Source of the DNA: Cyathus striatus
Taxonomy: Eukaryota > Basidiomycota > Agaricomycetes > Agaricales > Nidulariaceae
NCBI GenBank assembly: GCA_025738555.1
Contig: JAOVFP010000003.1
Location: 2,914,001-2,978,000 of the forward strand
Length of the DNA stretch: 64,000 nucleotides
Direction: 5' to 3'
Within the stretch, counting starts at the first letter, position 1. Every line of letters begins with the position of its first letter. Under the pieces are notes generated by a model. The model was given only the letters and a program-made list of their open reading frames with translations. It was not told where the DNA came from and ran no database searches. This document shows, in pieces, positions 12,548-25,700 of this stretch. Position numbers and translations under genes: made by a program.

Positions 12548-13275
12548 ATGGGAGAGAAAGAAAGAAAGTTGTTGTTCTCAATTCCTCCTCCTAACACTGA
12601 ATTTGCACTATCTGTTGCTCACTGTGCTGGAGACTCTTCTCTTTTTGGTACGTTTTTTTTTTTTCACTTTTCTACTTTTTCTCTAACTAATGCATCGTTC
12701 CTTTAGGCTTAAATGAGGCGTGCTGTGCTCTCGACTTGAGCCGTACTCGTGCATATCGTGCAGTGCTAGCAGCTGATTTGGAGCAGGTCGAGTATGCTCA
12801 GAACTGCATCACAGTGGTCCGTCGTTTGCAGGACATTGCGTTCCTTCACTCCCCAGATCATCTGCACGCTGTTGAAGGCCTCTCTCCGGATTTCACTCGC
12901 GACACTCTGGTCAACCTTAAGGAGATGGCTGACGAGTTAACCCCCTGGCTCCCTAATCCCTCCACCATCTTTGCTCTCGAAAAGGCCTTGGAGTGCTCGT
13001 TTGCCCTTCATACTTTCAATCTCCACACTACTTCTTCTTCTGAAATTACTGGCTTTCCTAACACTAAAGAAACTGTTGTGATCAAGGATTTTGCCAAATC
13101 CCTTAAGCCTCGCAACCTTAGGAAACTGGGTGGTGTCTTTGGCAACAGCCAATTGTACCCCCTGTCACTCAAAGATTATTCTGGTGCCACACCTGGCCCT
13201 TCCGGTTCTTCTTCAGTCAGGACTATTCGTGAAGGAAATACTGAGCACTTGGTTGATTTGGGTAAGGAAGATTAG
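12548..13275 (+). CDS. Unknown protein, 222 aa, two exons
   Basis: I do not recognise this gene. The ATG at 12,548 starts exon 1 (to 12,647). A 59-base intron, GTACG...CTTTAG with a CTAAC branch-like site, leads to exon 2 (12,707-13,275), in phase. The product starts MGEKERKLLFSIPPP, has a hydrophilic helical-looking middle (AVLAADLEQVEYAQNCITVV), a short Cys/Ala patch (NEACCALDLS) and a Gly/Ser-rich acidic tail. No membrane segment or known motif is visible. A start inside exon 2 would need a non-ATG codon, which is why I chose the upstream ATG. The gene lies next to the family at 9.0-11.6 kb but shows no similarity to it. Confidence 0.65.
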
Positions 13276-13679
13276 GTAGTAGCTTCATGGACAATTTAAA
13301 TACTCGCATTGATGTACATGCCCTGCTATCCTATGGCTTCTCATAAAATAAATTTTTCATTCTTGGTCTAAACATGTGTTATTTACCACTTTAAATGTCT
13401 CTCAAGAATTAGCAAACTACTATCTTATGAATTAGTTGTTGTCAACGAAAGTCTGAGTGCTTGAAGTCATAGTGATGCGCACAGTTGATGCATGATGCGT
13501 CTCATCCGCCGACTGATGCCGAAATTAACAGATCTCATCTCCGAGTTACATATAGTGGACTTCTCATATATGTCTGCTTAGATTATGCATGTGTCATGAT
13601 TGACTTCATCACTATCTTTCTAAACTCGTTGTGCCTAGCATGCTGTTCATGCGATTTCAAAAACGCGACTAAACCTTAT
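13276..13679. other. Intergenic stretch with no recognised feature
   Basis: This is the 3' flank of the gene ending at 13,275 and the lead-in to the satellite. AATAAA-like sequence near 13,350 could serve as a polyadenylation signal. Confidence 0.3.
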
Positions 13680-16380
13680 GGAAATATCACATCATTGAGC
13701 ATGTCCATTTTAGTCCATTTTAAGGAAACATATCAACCCATCAAAACAATCCAGATTTGGGTAGATAGCATCACTCTTCGCGATCTCATTGTATTCACAC
13801 TACATTTAACGTATCTCTGTAAAGTACCCTGCATCTCCAAAATCACGAGTATACTTCTCTGAAGTGTAAACAAAGATGCAATACGCAATAAGCCTGCGTT
13901 CACGTAAATTCCCACGCTTCGACAGTGCTAGCTAACATCACAATTGCAATATTATCAAGTGGTGATAATATCACACCATTCAACAACTGCATAAGATGTG
14001 ACTAAATGTTGTGGAATGGACACAACATTGCGTGCATCTATTTTTAGAAACATACCCACGCATCAAAACAAATCCGATTAAGGTAAATCCCATCACTCAT
14101 CACCATCTCATTCGATTTCCACAATAAATAATGTATTTCTATAAAATATTCTGCATCTTCCCATTCATGAACGTATAATTCTGAGGTGCTAACAATAATT
14201 CAATGCAATAAGCCTGCGTTCATGTAAATTCACATGCTTCAACAGTGCTAGCTAACATCACAATTGCAATATAATCAAGTGGTGATAATATCACACCATT
14301 CAACAGCTGTATAAGATGTGACTAAATGTGGTGAAATGGATACAATGTTGCATGCATCTATTTTAAAAAAACGTACCATCGCATCAAAACATACCCATTT
14401 TGGGTAGATCCCATCACTCTATGTCATCTCATTGTGTTTCCACAACATCCAACATATTTGTACAAACTATCTTGTGTCTTCCCATTCATGAATGTGTTCA
14501 TCTGAGGTGCTAACATTATTCTAGTGGAGTGAGCCTACATCCACATAAATTCCTACACTTAAACCATGCTAGCTAACGTCTCCATTGTAATATCATCAAA
14601 TGGTGATAATATCACAGCATTCAACAGTCTTTTAAGGCGTGACTAAATGGTGTGGTATGGACACAACATTTTTCACGTCCATTTTAAGAAAACATAACAA
14701 CCCATCAAAACAAACCCAATTTAGGTAGATCCCATCTCTCTACAACATCTTGTTTAATATCCACGACATTCGTTAGCAATTATATTAGGTCGTGATAGTT
14801 ACAACATACCATCCTGAGGTGCTAGCAAATGTACAATATATTTTCCCTGTGTCCAGAAAAATTCCCACGCTTCGCCAGTGCTAATAAACATCTCAATTAG
14901 TATATTATCAGGTTGTGATAATATCATGGCATTCAACATCTGTATGAGACACGTCTAAATGTTGTGTTTATTCCACAACATTGCATGTATCTATTTTAAG
15001 AAACATATCAGCCCATCAAAACATACCCTATTTGGGTAGTTTCCATCACTCTATGCTATCTCGTATAATATCCACGACATTCGTTTGCAATTATACTAGG
15101 TCGTAATAGTTACACAAGATCAATTCATTATCGAAGTGGCATAACATTGTGAGATCATCACAACATTGAGTGCATATATTTTAAGAAACATATCAACCCA
15201 TCAAAACATACCTGATTTGGGTAGATCCTATCACTCTAAGCATCCTGTTATGTTTTTGCAACATCCGATTTAATTCTAAAAACCAATCCTTGATATATTT
15301 AATCATGTATGTACCATCCTAAGGTGCTAGCTAATGTACAATATATCTACGCTGTGTTCAGAAAAATTCCCACGCTTCGACAGTGCTAGCTAACATCTCA
15401 ATCGGAATATTATCAGGTAGTGATAATATCACGGCATTCAACATCTGTATAAGACACATCTAAATGTTGTGGAATGGACACAACATTGCATGTATCTATT
15501 TTAAGAAATCATAACAACCCATCAAAACATACCCGATTTGGATCGATCACATCACTCTATGCCATCCCGTTATATTTCTACGACATCTGATTTAATTCTA
15601 AAATCAATCCTTGGTATATCTAATTGTATACATATCATTCTAAAGTGCTAGCAAATGTACAATATATCTTCCCTGTGTCCAGAATGATTCCCATGCTTCG
15701 ACAGTGCTAGTAAACATCTCAATTGGAATGTTATCAGGTAGTGATAATATCATGGCATTCAATATCTTTACGAGACGAGTCTAAATGATGTGGAATGGAT
15801 ACAACATTGCATGTATCTATTTTAAGAAAACATAACAACCCATCAAAACATACCCTATTTGGGTAGTTCCCATCACTTTATGCCATCTCGTTTAATATCC
15901 ACAACATTTGTTCGCAATTATATTAGGTCATGATAGTTTCATGAGATCAATTCATTGCTGACGCAGCTTAACATTGTGAAATCATCACAACATCGTGTGC
16001 ATCTATTTTAAGGAAACATATCATCCCATCAAAACACACCCGATATGGGGTGGCTCATCACTCTTCCCCATCTTGTATTATTTCACTATCTCGTTTTATT
16101 TACACTACATCTAATTCATTTCTATGAACTATTTTTGGAGTTTGAGATCATGAGCATACCACTCTAAAGTGCTAACTAAGGTGCAATATGTCTTAATGAT
16201 GTCCAGCAACATTCCCACACTTGTCCCTGTCATGTCGAGTCCTTAATTGCAACATTATTAGGTAGTGGTATTTACACGACTTCAAATTACTGCTTAAAAC
16301 GCTACTAAACATCGTAGAATTAGCACACCATTTCATGCATCCATTTAAAGAAAGTATTCCAACATTCCCACCATTGTCAC
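13680..16380. repeat. Satellite array, unit ~320 bp, about nine copies
   Basis: The phrase CCCATCAAAACA recurs near 13,738, 14,061, 14,381, 14,703, 15,014, 15,199, 15,519, 15,841 and 16,026: seven steps of 310-323 bp and two of about 185 bp. Each full unit carries, in order, a (TTTTAAGAAACATA) segment, a GTGCTAGCTAACATC segment and two inverted repeats, described under findings. The copies are diverged, so the array is not recent. No coding frame persists through it. Confidence 0.85.
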
Positions 16381-17171
16381 GTGATTAGATGACTTCAATG
16401 CTTTGGAGTAAATGTCTTTTCGCCCACTCATAAGTCACTACCCAGCAGACCTGTTGGGAAGCACCTGGCAGCAATTATAACCCATTTATGTGATTTCAAC
16501 AGTACGTGTATAGTTCGTTTATTACGTTTCACATTATTGGGTTGTATATACTATGTACTGTATCCTTTTAGAGTATACAAAATTGTTATAAAATTGGGTT
16601 TTGTAGTGTATCCAACAGCTTTAGCTTCCCATGATTCTTCTCCGCTGCATAAAAACTTGACTGGTTGATGCAGCTACAGCTGCAAATCATACAGATTCCA
16701 CAGACGTTCTTGACATTTGTAATGGTACCTTTTTCCATTGCCTATTTCAACGCGAACGCGTTTTTGCTTCCCATGATCATTTTTGCAACTCAACAGGAGG
16801 GACAGCTACTGCTGCTAATCACTTATATTCCAATAGTGTTTTCAACTTTTGAAACAGTACATATTGTTGTGGTCTACAATTTTTTACATCAATACAAACG
16901 TGATTTACAACCAAACGCATTTTTGCTTCCCGCAATCATTCCCCTGATGCCCGACTGCTAGTTGGAGGGCATTGTTCTGGCTGTGAGTTGTTCGTACTAC
17001 AGTTACTGTTTTGACGATCGCAATGGTATGTTTTTTAACTATTTTGTGTTGACTATATTAACAACATGTTTATGCAATGATTCTTAACCCTTTACCACCA
17101 CTTTCATCTACCAGAACATCAATAGTAAGTGTTTTATTACATTTTTCTTTCATTTCTTTATTCTTTTTTAG
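16381..17171. other. No recognised gene
   Basis: Short open frames only. A phrase near GCGTTTTTGCTTCCC occurs twice (around 16,757 and 16,918), which hints at an old local duplication. Confidence 0.3.
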
Positions 17172-17517
17172 ATGTTTTTCATTACTAGAGCTGTGGCAGG
17201 CCGCATTAAAGATGCTTCAAGGCAGTATGCTGCGAAATGTGTTAAATCGGTCGTTGAAAGCAAATCAGCGTACATCTCATCCGATGTAGCAAAATGGGTC
17301 GTTGTGTGTGTTTTTTTTCGTTTTTTTTCTGTTCTTTCAACTAATATATGTTAATAGGTCCGATATGCATCGCAATAAAAGGGACAATAATCGTCATTTC
17401 ACAGTCCGGGGTTTGGGAAATGATGGGGTGGGACTGCAGAATGTATATAATCCATACCGATTCTGGTCTTTTTCCGGGGGGAAGACTGTTAAAGCGGCCG
17501 ATATGATTGTTATTTAG
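17172..17517 (+). CDS. Possible small gene or gene fragment of unknown function
   Basis: Two adjoining frames look protein-like. The first is an ATG frame starting MFFITRAVAGRIKDASRQYA at 17,172. The second ends at 17,517 with HRNKRDNNRHFTVRGLGND and GGKTVKAADMIVI. Between them is a T-rich stretch with TTAATAG at its end, which could be an intron near 17,300-17,357, but the phases I tried do not join cleanly. It may be a fragment or a decayed gene. I do not recognise the product. Confidence 0.3.
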
Positions 17518-17849
17518 TTATATACAATATCTACACTACACTACTATACCCTATTTCTTGATACCAATATGTATTCTTTTTTGGCACATTTGTATTCATT
17601 TTTTATCCATTTTTTGGCGATATTTGTATGAGTGTCCTACATATTCTACACACTACGTATTCTACACTGATCACTTTGATGGCTTCTATATTCGGAAATT
17701 GATATCCCCAATCTGGGTACTCCCTAAGCTTCGGCAAAGACAAATATTTCATGTAATCATGTTTTACTGTACCTAATCTATGCAAATACAGTACCCAATC
17801 TACATGAATATACAGTACCCCTATGACCCTGAATACAGTACCCCTGTGA

Positions 17850-20340
17850 CCCTGCATTCGGTACCACTGTGGAACACTATTCTGCATGGCTGCTATCTGG
17901 TTGGTCCACTCAGGTTCCCACTGCGCATTTTTGAAATACTGGAGTTTGTGATGGGGATGTAGAACTACAATAGAATGAAAATAGGGAGGATTAGTGAGGT
18001 ACACTTGAGAATAAACTAAAAATATCATTCATAGTGATACGGTATGCTTCAGATTCATCTGTGCAAGAATAGTATCTATTGAGAGTTTTCTTGGCTAATC
18101 CAGCAGTGGTTTGGATTGATGGCATAGCATTCATGTTGATAGCAGTGGCAGTGTGGTCATTGATGATATCCATGGCAGGAATGACACTGGCTAAGTTGGT
18201 GGTTGAACAAGAGAAAAATAGTGTTGCATCCTTGAGCATCTATGGTGATGTAATGTAAGAATAAATCATTGAATGAAGTATTAGTAATCGACCTGCAGGA
18301 TGGCTGCACCTCTAAGATGCTACAGATCTCTTTTACTATTTCCCACTCTTGTTCATTCAACTCAAACCATTGTGAATGTCACCAGTAAACTGTATGTAGG
18401 CTTGCTGGTACTCAAGGACAAAGCAAAGCATATCGTAAGTTGAGTTCCATCATGTTCGAACATCCCAAGGTATTATTCTGACAGAAAGCCCAGCCTGTAT
18501 TGTGCACCCTTTCCATATCAGTAACAGCTTCATTGTTGAATAGATTGTCTTGTAGGACAGTTTATGAACCTATGGCAATGGTAAGTACAATGTAAATATG
18601 ATTAATATTGATATTATGCTGACTATACCTTAGCAAGAACAATTTTAACTGAATGCAACCTCTCCTCCATAATGTTGCACTCTGCCTGTGATAGAGCTGC
18701 CATTTCATCGATCCAACCATCCAGATTATCGTCCCCCTCATCATCATCAGCATCCAGGGAACCTAAATCAACATCCACCGCTACTTCCATAGTATCAACA
18801 TCATCCAGTTGGCTGAGGTCATACAGTGCCTGTTCTTCATTTGTAAGTGTATCACATTCAGTGCTTGAGTACTTGGGTACATCAAATTGTTGCACAAATG
18901 TTTGGGCAACTAGGTTGTTTATATGGAGGAAACAACATATACAATTGACCTTTGAGAACAAGTCTACAGTCAGATCAAGTCTATCAATCATGGTGTCATT
19001 GTTCGAAGCATTGTTGCATGTAATGCTTAGAACCTAGGTATGTATATCAGTACATATTATAGTGCTTATAATATTACACTTACCTTGTCTAATAGACCAA
19101 ACTCACCTAGAACCTTAGCAAATGCATTTGCTAGATTTTCTCCAGTATGTGACACTGGCACCTCAACTACATTGAGGATCAAGCTTATCATTTTCCCCTC
19201 ATGCTCTAGATGAACTGTAAAGGCAATGAGAGGGCAGTGGTTTGGAGCAGTCCAGCTGTCTGTTCCAAAATGAAGCTTTCCTTCATTTCTCTGGTATGTC
19301 AATCAATATAGGTTTCAGTTATTTACATGCATACTCATACTCACTTGTAGCATAAGTGCAATATGACACCATATGTTGGAGAAAACCTGACGTACATCTT
19401 GAGCAACAGTACTGGGAGAAGGTATGTAGTACTCTGGTCGATCTGTCTTCATTAAGTTCTTAAATCCACAATCCTTTACAATGCTAAAAGGTCTAACACT
19501 TTCTGATACCCAGCATACAATTTCAGCACTATAATGCTCATAGTAGTAAGCAGGCAGCAAGGAGTAACCATTTGACATACCATGACTCTGTGCAAGTGTG
19601 TTGGCGATGTGAGTAAGTGACTTTTCCCTTTCCTTTAATTTGAAATGCTGTGGCTATTGACCTATCCTTACAGCTTGCCATTACTTCATGTGCAGCAACA
19701 GCATTCTCAGTCTTCATCACATTCCCCCATATCTCCATTCCCCAGCAAACTTTTACATGCTTATGCATGTTACCTGTCAACCCCACATCCTTTGTATCTA
19801 GGTAGTGATGAATCAGCTTCTTCCCACAAGACTTTTTAAAGCAATGGAATTCATGGTATGGATGCCCCCCTTCATGTCCAACAATAGGAGTGGGATTGAA
19901 GAAAGCATAAATTGGTGAGTTCCAGTCTCACATTAAGCATTCTGATGAAAATAATTAATATAAGTCCAACCTGTGTGATGGAGACACACCTAGTTCTTCC
20001 TGTCATGTCTCTTTTTTCAGTGTTGGTACTTCATCTTCTTCATCACTTCCATCCGATATCTCAATTGCCATAGATGTGGGCTCATCACCAGATGTATGAC
20101 CATGATTGCTATCATGGGCTATAGGCTTCTGCTCGACACCATGATTAGTTAAGTTATGATTGAAATATATATAACAAGCTGTATATGACCATCATAACAG
20201 AGCTCTGTGAAGCTGACATGATGTCTGTAACAGCATCATTGGTCAGCACTTTCGTGGACTTGGACTTTCTGAGAAATGAAGGTATGCCCCTTAATTTCTT
20301 TGTGAGTGGTTTGCTCTGATGTGCAGATGTTAGCATTGTG
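17850..20340 (-). pseudogene. hAT transposase, main part, with BED-type zinc finger
   Basis: From 5' to 3': a basic start (SKPLTKKLRG) just inside 20,315; an acidic linker with a TGA near 20,010; a BED-like finger around 19,860-19,700 (FHCFKKSC...HHYLDTKD...TGNMHKHVKVCWG); the catalytic part HFGTDSWTAPNH near 19,270; CNNASNNDTMID near 19,010; an acidic block near 18,760; and the C-terminal motif VLHPHHKLQYFKNAQWEPEW near 17,950-17,890. Short introns are evident, for example the GTGAG/AG pairs near 19,345 and 19,080. The family's C-terminal dimerisation region is not seen after 17,850, so the gene is truncated as well as carrying stops. It cannot make an active transposase. Confidence 0.75.
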
Positions 20341-20354
20341 ATGAAAGTGTGAGA

Positions 20355-20359
20355 GATAC
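20355..20359 (+). repeat. Target site duplication GATAC, left
   Basis: Identical to 27,185-27,189 directly after the 3' LTR. A 5 bp duplication is typical for Ty3/gypsy integration. Confidence 0.9.
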
Positions 20360-20734
20360 TGTTAGGATTTCGTCACTTATCTAATCTTTCATCTAATCTC
20401 TATCTTATCTATATCATGTGACTAGTCACATGATCTACAAGGCGGATACCATGCATATCAACATATGTTACTCATCAGAACTATGGGCACAGTTACACAG
20501 TTCGGCCATATGTATAACATGAGTTCTTAATGTAGAAGCACAGTAAACATGTGTTGTAGTGTAGGATACTTACATGCGATTACTTCATGGTTCTTTTCTA
20601 TAAATACGGTCTTTCTAGTCAGTAATTCACTATTCTTGTGCTAGTTTATTCCAGACAAGCAATAAGATTCACTTTTACTCTTTATTCGAGTGTTTGAGTT
20701 CGACTTCGAGCATTTAGCTTGTCTGCCACTAACA
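20360..20734 (+). repeat. 5' LTR, 375 bp
   Basis: Starts TGTTAGGATTTCG and ends CCACTAACA. It contains a TATA-like TCTATAAATACGG near 20,597 that should direct transcription of the element. It differs from the 3' LTR at few sites, nearly all of them CpG/TpG or CpG/CpA pairs. Confidence 0.95.
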
Positions 20735-21540
20735 AAAGCACAAGAATCTACCTCATTCTTCAACCTCAAACTCTATCCTCCTGCCGACCCCTGGCAAAAC
20801 TTCTTTCTATACCATGTTCCCCATCTTGGACCTCTTGGACCAGACATACACCCTATTCGATAGACTTGATCATTGTACTTGGAAGTACGAGAGGATTGGT
20901 GTAAGGTTGAGCCCGACACTATCTGAATTACTGATCATCTTAGGCCCTCTGCCTTGAGTTTGGCATGGTGCCAGTGACTGGGGAGGCTACCACGTGTTGC
21001 CCCAGCTGGTTCTATCTGCAAATTGGTGTGTGTGAGACTTAGGACATATCACTAGTCTCCGATCATCATCAAGAGCCTCTGTTACTTCGGTCTATCACGG
21101 TGGCACCTATTACTCGTTCCCAAACTCTCTGATCCCTTTGATCCCATTCTTATCATATCCCTTCTTCCTCCGTACCCATCTACACTTGATCTTGCCCTAC
21201 ACCCTATACTCATCCTCAAACTCCGAGAGCCGTGTTGGTGGACTCCGACAACTCGGATTTTGATCCCAACACATACCTTTCTCTTCACCAAATCCCCAAC
21301 TACATTCCACCACCTTGCTGTCCCACTCCTCCTCTACATCCCATTCTTCGAACCCTTACTATTATTACCGAACTTGGACACAATGACAGTTTAAGATTTA
21401 GTACTCCCACACAATACATATCACCTTTCGAACACAACTTCTATTCCCCATTAGGATATGAAACCCTTCTCAACACTGTCCACAACGACGGTAGAGAACT
21501 TCCTACACCCACTTACCCCGACAACCCCGACCTTTAAAAA
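20735..21540 (+). other. Leader and start of gag, decayed
   Basis: Downstream of the LTR there is no tRNA-complementary primer site I can recognise; related fungal elements may self-prime. A protein-like frame starts near an ATG at 20,811 (MFPILDLLDQ). Another runs 21,232-21,537 (DSDNSDFDPNTYLSLHQ). Both look like Gag N-terminal sequence and are broken by stops, including paired TGA codons near 21,130. Confidence 0.5.
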
Positions 21541-21542
21541 GA

Positions 21543-22781
21543 ATGATTACTATTGAAATGATTATTGGATTCATCGGTGCCCTAGTGGCAGTTTTCATGA
21601 AAGATGAATTCATAACCAGATGGAATAACATGACTCCTGAAAACAAACAAGTCATCAGAGAAAGTGTTACTGCCATGACACAGGGATTTATTATGGAAAT
21701 ATGCGAAGGAATAAAAGCCGATCGACCCGAACCAAGGGAAAAGATCGAAATTCCTGAAGATTACGAAGGAGATCCTCACACAGTTAACAACTGGATAAGG
21801 AGAATGATGTTATACTTCCATGAGAAGAACATCATGAACGATTGGAAAAAGATTACAATCACATTACTGAAAGTCAAAAAGGGAAAAGACAATCGAGCCC
21901 AACAATAGGCAGACACATTCTTAGGAGATCTGATCTTGTTCAACAAGGAATGAGCTCGGTGGAAATTACAACATAACGGACAAGAACCAACACTCCAGGA
22001 CACCCAGAAAGTTGATATACCGGCAACAGACACGACACCAGCAGTAAAACATGACACATTCATAACAGGATGTCCTTTTGCAACCTGGGATACCTTCGTA
22101 GAAAGATTACAATTCTTCTTTATATCAACAGAAACCCAGAATAATGCTATCGAACAAATCAACAAGGTCGTACAAGGAAATCAACTGGTTGAAGATTATA
22201 CTATTGATTTTATGCAATGGATGAATCTATTGGGATTCGATAATGTTGCCCTAGTAGATAAATATCGCCGAGGAATGCATCCATTACTAGCACGAAGACT
22301 TATGGAGGTCGGTGGACTTAAAGTCACTGATAAACTTATCAATTGGGTTGACAAAGCTGCGGAATATGAAAGAAATCAACGAGAGGCTAATTTTGGACGC
22401 ATCACACAACAAACACGACCTCAAAATCAAAATAACCCTCAACCACCGAATACGCCTAACACCACGACCCCAACCGGACAAACCCTGCAACAGACACTGA
22501 ACTGATCTAACCTTACCATTTCACAAGGAGGAAACCGTATGGATCTCGACCAACTTAAAAAGGAAGGCCGTTGCTTTTATTGTAAAGAAAAGGGACATAT
22601 GACCAACACATGCCCTAAGAAACCTAAAGGACCCTATGTACAATGTAACGTAAATATGGACTCTTTGATACCTGTAGCCTCCACTAGTGGAGTAGTAGAA
22701 TTACCAGATATCACTAAATTATCTGAAGAACAAAGAGCTCTCCTTATTGCTCAATTGGGTTTTCCCCAAGGCCAGCAGTAA
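21543..22781 (+). pseudogene. gag: gag (capsid and nucleocapsid) of the gypsy element
   Basis: One frame from the ATG at 21,543 to TAA at 22,781, broken by a TAG near 21,906, a TGA near 21,951 and a TGA near 22,503. The capsid part has the expected retrotransposon Gag pattern (WIRRMMLYFHEKN, then a TFVERLQFFF segment and an LVEDYTIDFMQWM segment). A CCHC zinc knuckle CFYCKEKGHMTNTC lies near 22,572-22,613 and would bind the genomic RNA. A slippery heptamer 18 bases before the stop probably sets Gag-Pol synthesis. Confidence 0.85.
22757..22763 (+). promoter_or_regulatory. Putative -1 ribosomal frameshift heptamer GGGTTTT at the gag-pol junction
   Basis: In the gag frame the codons read TTG GGT TTT, which matches X XXY YYZ exactly in phase. 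A -1 slip moves ribosomes into the pol frame (TCC CCA AGG ...), which is open past the gag stop and continues into the protease. Pol lies in the -1 frame relative to gag. I did not model a downstream RNA structure. Confidence 0.7.
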
Positions 22782-25700
22782 GCACGAACTTGCCGGCCTC
22801 ATTTTATGTACCAAGTAATGTAGCTGTACCTACTGTAGATCTGGAATCGAAATACGTATCACTCCAAAAAGAAAAATCTAAGCACACCTTCCCTAATCAG
22901 GAAGTAAAACCAGGAAACGTGTATTGGGTCGCATGTAGATTAAAAGACCAACCACCGAAACTTGCCCTTGCTACGCTCAGTATTTGGACACATGCGAAAC
23001 AAAGACCTGAAGTAATTCAAAAGACAATTACAGAATTGAATAATCTTTCGGATCAAGAAGTAATTCCCGCCTTGGAAGAATTAAGAAAACCTAAAAGGTT
23101 TATCCAAGGAACAAACAGGAATAAAATGGATCTAGATTTAATAGTCACCACTCTAGATACTCAATGAACATACGGATTAAAAGCCTTACTCGATAGTGGA
23201 AGTACAGGAATGTGTATTAGTCGAAAATTCATAGAAGACAATCGAATTACAACAAAAAAATTCCCACGACCTACTCCTGTTTACAATGCGGACGGAACCC
23301 TTAACAGCGATGGATCCATAACCGATTATGTCGAATTAAGAGTAAGACTTGGTAGACATGTGGAAATATTACAATTAGCAGTCATAAATCTAGGAAAGGC
23401 ATCTATGTTCATCGGACACGATTGGCTTCGAACCCACAATCCAGAAATAGATTGGAAAAATGAAACCATTAAGTTTACATGTTGTCCGATAGAATGTACC
23501 CCATTAATTAATACAATGGATCCATAAGAAGATGAATCTGACTTAGATGAACAGATTAATCTCGAATCAGATGATCACATCATAGCGGTGAATATTTTCG
23601 AACAGATCAAACTAAGAACATTCCAAACTACTGCCTCAAAAATTGCTGAAGCCCAAAATCAGCAGAAACCGAAGAAACATTGGAAGGAAACTATTCCAAT
23701 GTATTATCACGAATTCGAGAAAGTATTTGCGAAGGAATCATTCGACAAACTCCCACCTCGTCGACCATGGGATCATGCCATTGAATTATTACCCGGAGCC
23801 ACATCATTCGATTGTAAAATCTATCCATTGAATTTAGATGAACAAAAACAACTTGATGAATTCCTTGATGAAAACCTTAATTCAGGACGTATTTGACCTT
23901 CTAAGTCACCTTGGGCATCACCATTCTTCTTCATCAAAAAGAAGGATGGATCACTTTGACCAATTCAGGATTATCAAAAATTAAATGAATTAACGGTTAA
24001 AAATAGATACCCTTTACCATTAATTCAAGAATTAGTAGATAAATTAAAAAAGGCATGATACTTCACTAAATTAGATATTCGATGGGGATACAACAATGTT
24101 TGAATCAAAGAAGGTGATGAACAATATGCAGCATTCAGAACTAATCGAGGATTATTCAAACCTTTGGTTATGTTTTTTGGTCTCACCAATTCACCAGCTA
24201 CCTTCCAAACAATGATGAACGACATATTCTGGATGGAGATTAATGAAGGAACTGTAATCGTTTACATGGATGACATTCTCATATTTACGGAAACCTTAGA
24301 AGAACATAGGAAAATGGTAAAACGTGTTCTTAGGAAACTAGAAGAACACAAACTATATCTAAAACCGGAAAAATGTTTCTTCGAAAAGGCTGAAGTAGAA
24401 TATCTAGGTCTTATCATTTCAAAAAACTCTGTATGGATGGATTCAGCAAAAGTAAAGAATGTAGTCAATTGGCCAGTCCCGAATAATAAAAGAGAATTAC
24501 AGCAATTCTTAGGATTCATTAATTTCTATCATCAATTCATTCAAGGATTTGCAAAAATAGCAAAACCTCTTCACGAATTAACTGGAAAGAATGAATGGAA
24601 ATGGGAACTCAATCAAGCATTAGCATTTTCTGAATTAAAAGACAAAATCATATCAGCACTGATTTTAGCACTGCCGAATGATGACGGAAAATATTGAGTA
24701 GAAGCCGATTCATCTGACTTTGCAAATGGAGCTATTCTATCCCAGGAAAAAATTGATGGAAAATGGAAACCAATAGCATTTTTATCACACGCCTTAAGCC
24801 CAACTGAAAGGAATTATGAAATCTATGACAAAGAAATGCTCGCAATCATGAGAGCATTGGACACATGGAGACAATACCTTTTAGGAGCTAGACAAATATT
24901 TGAAATCTGGACAGATCATAAAAATCTTCAATACTTCAGAAAACCACAAAAATTAAATCGCCGACAAGCAAGATGGTCGACTGAATTATCTGAATTTCAT
25001 TATACATTACATCACAAACCTGGAAATCAAATGACGAAAGCAGACTTATTATCTAGAAGAGCAGGACATGAACAAGGAGAACATGATAATGAAGATATCA
25101 CTCTTCTTAAACTGGAACATTTCAGACAGACATATGAAGTTCATGGTGAAGACGAAGAAATTATGGAACAAGTTCGTAAATCCAGAAATAATAAAGATAA
25201 AGAAGTCACTAAGATGTTATATCTTAAGTCAAAAGATTGGATTGAATCCCCAGAAGGAATAGTCACATGGAAAGATCGAGTTTATATTCCAAAAAATGCC
25301 AAATTAAGAGAACAAATCATTAAATTATGTCATGACTCTGCAATATCAGGACATCATGGAGAATACAAAACACAGGAATTAATAACAAGAAATTACTGGT
25401 GGCCACGAATCAGATCTGATGTAATAAAATATGTCTCTGGATACGAGGCATGTCAAAGAACTAATATTCATCGATCTAAACCAGTAGGATTATTAAATCC
25501 TAACAGTATTCCTGAAGGACTATGGCATACAATTTCGATTGATTTTGTTGGACCACTCCTGTATTCCCGAGGATTTGACTTTCTAATGGTTGTAGTTGAT
25601 CAATTCACCAAAATGGCAGCCTTCATTCCTTGTAACAAAGAAATCGACAGTCCAGGAGTTGCAGAACTATATTTAGAAAAAGTATTTAAAAACTTCAGAA

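Noticed and set aside
12736..13275. Single-exon version of the gene at 12,548 starting in the second exon
   Set aside because: It would need a TTG start; the ATG at 12,548 with a clean 59-base intron gives a better model.
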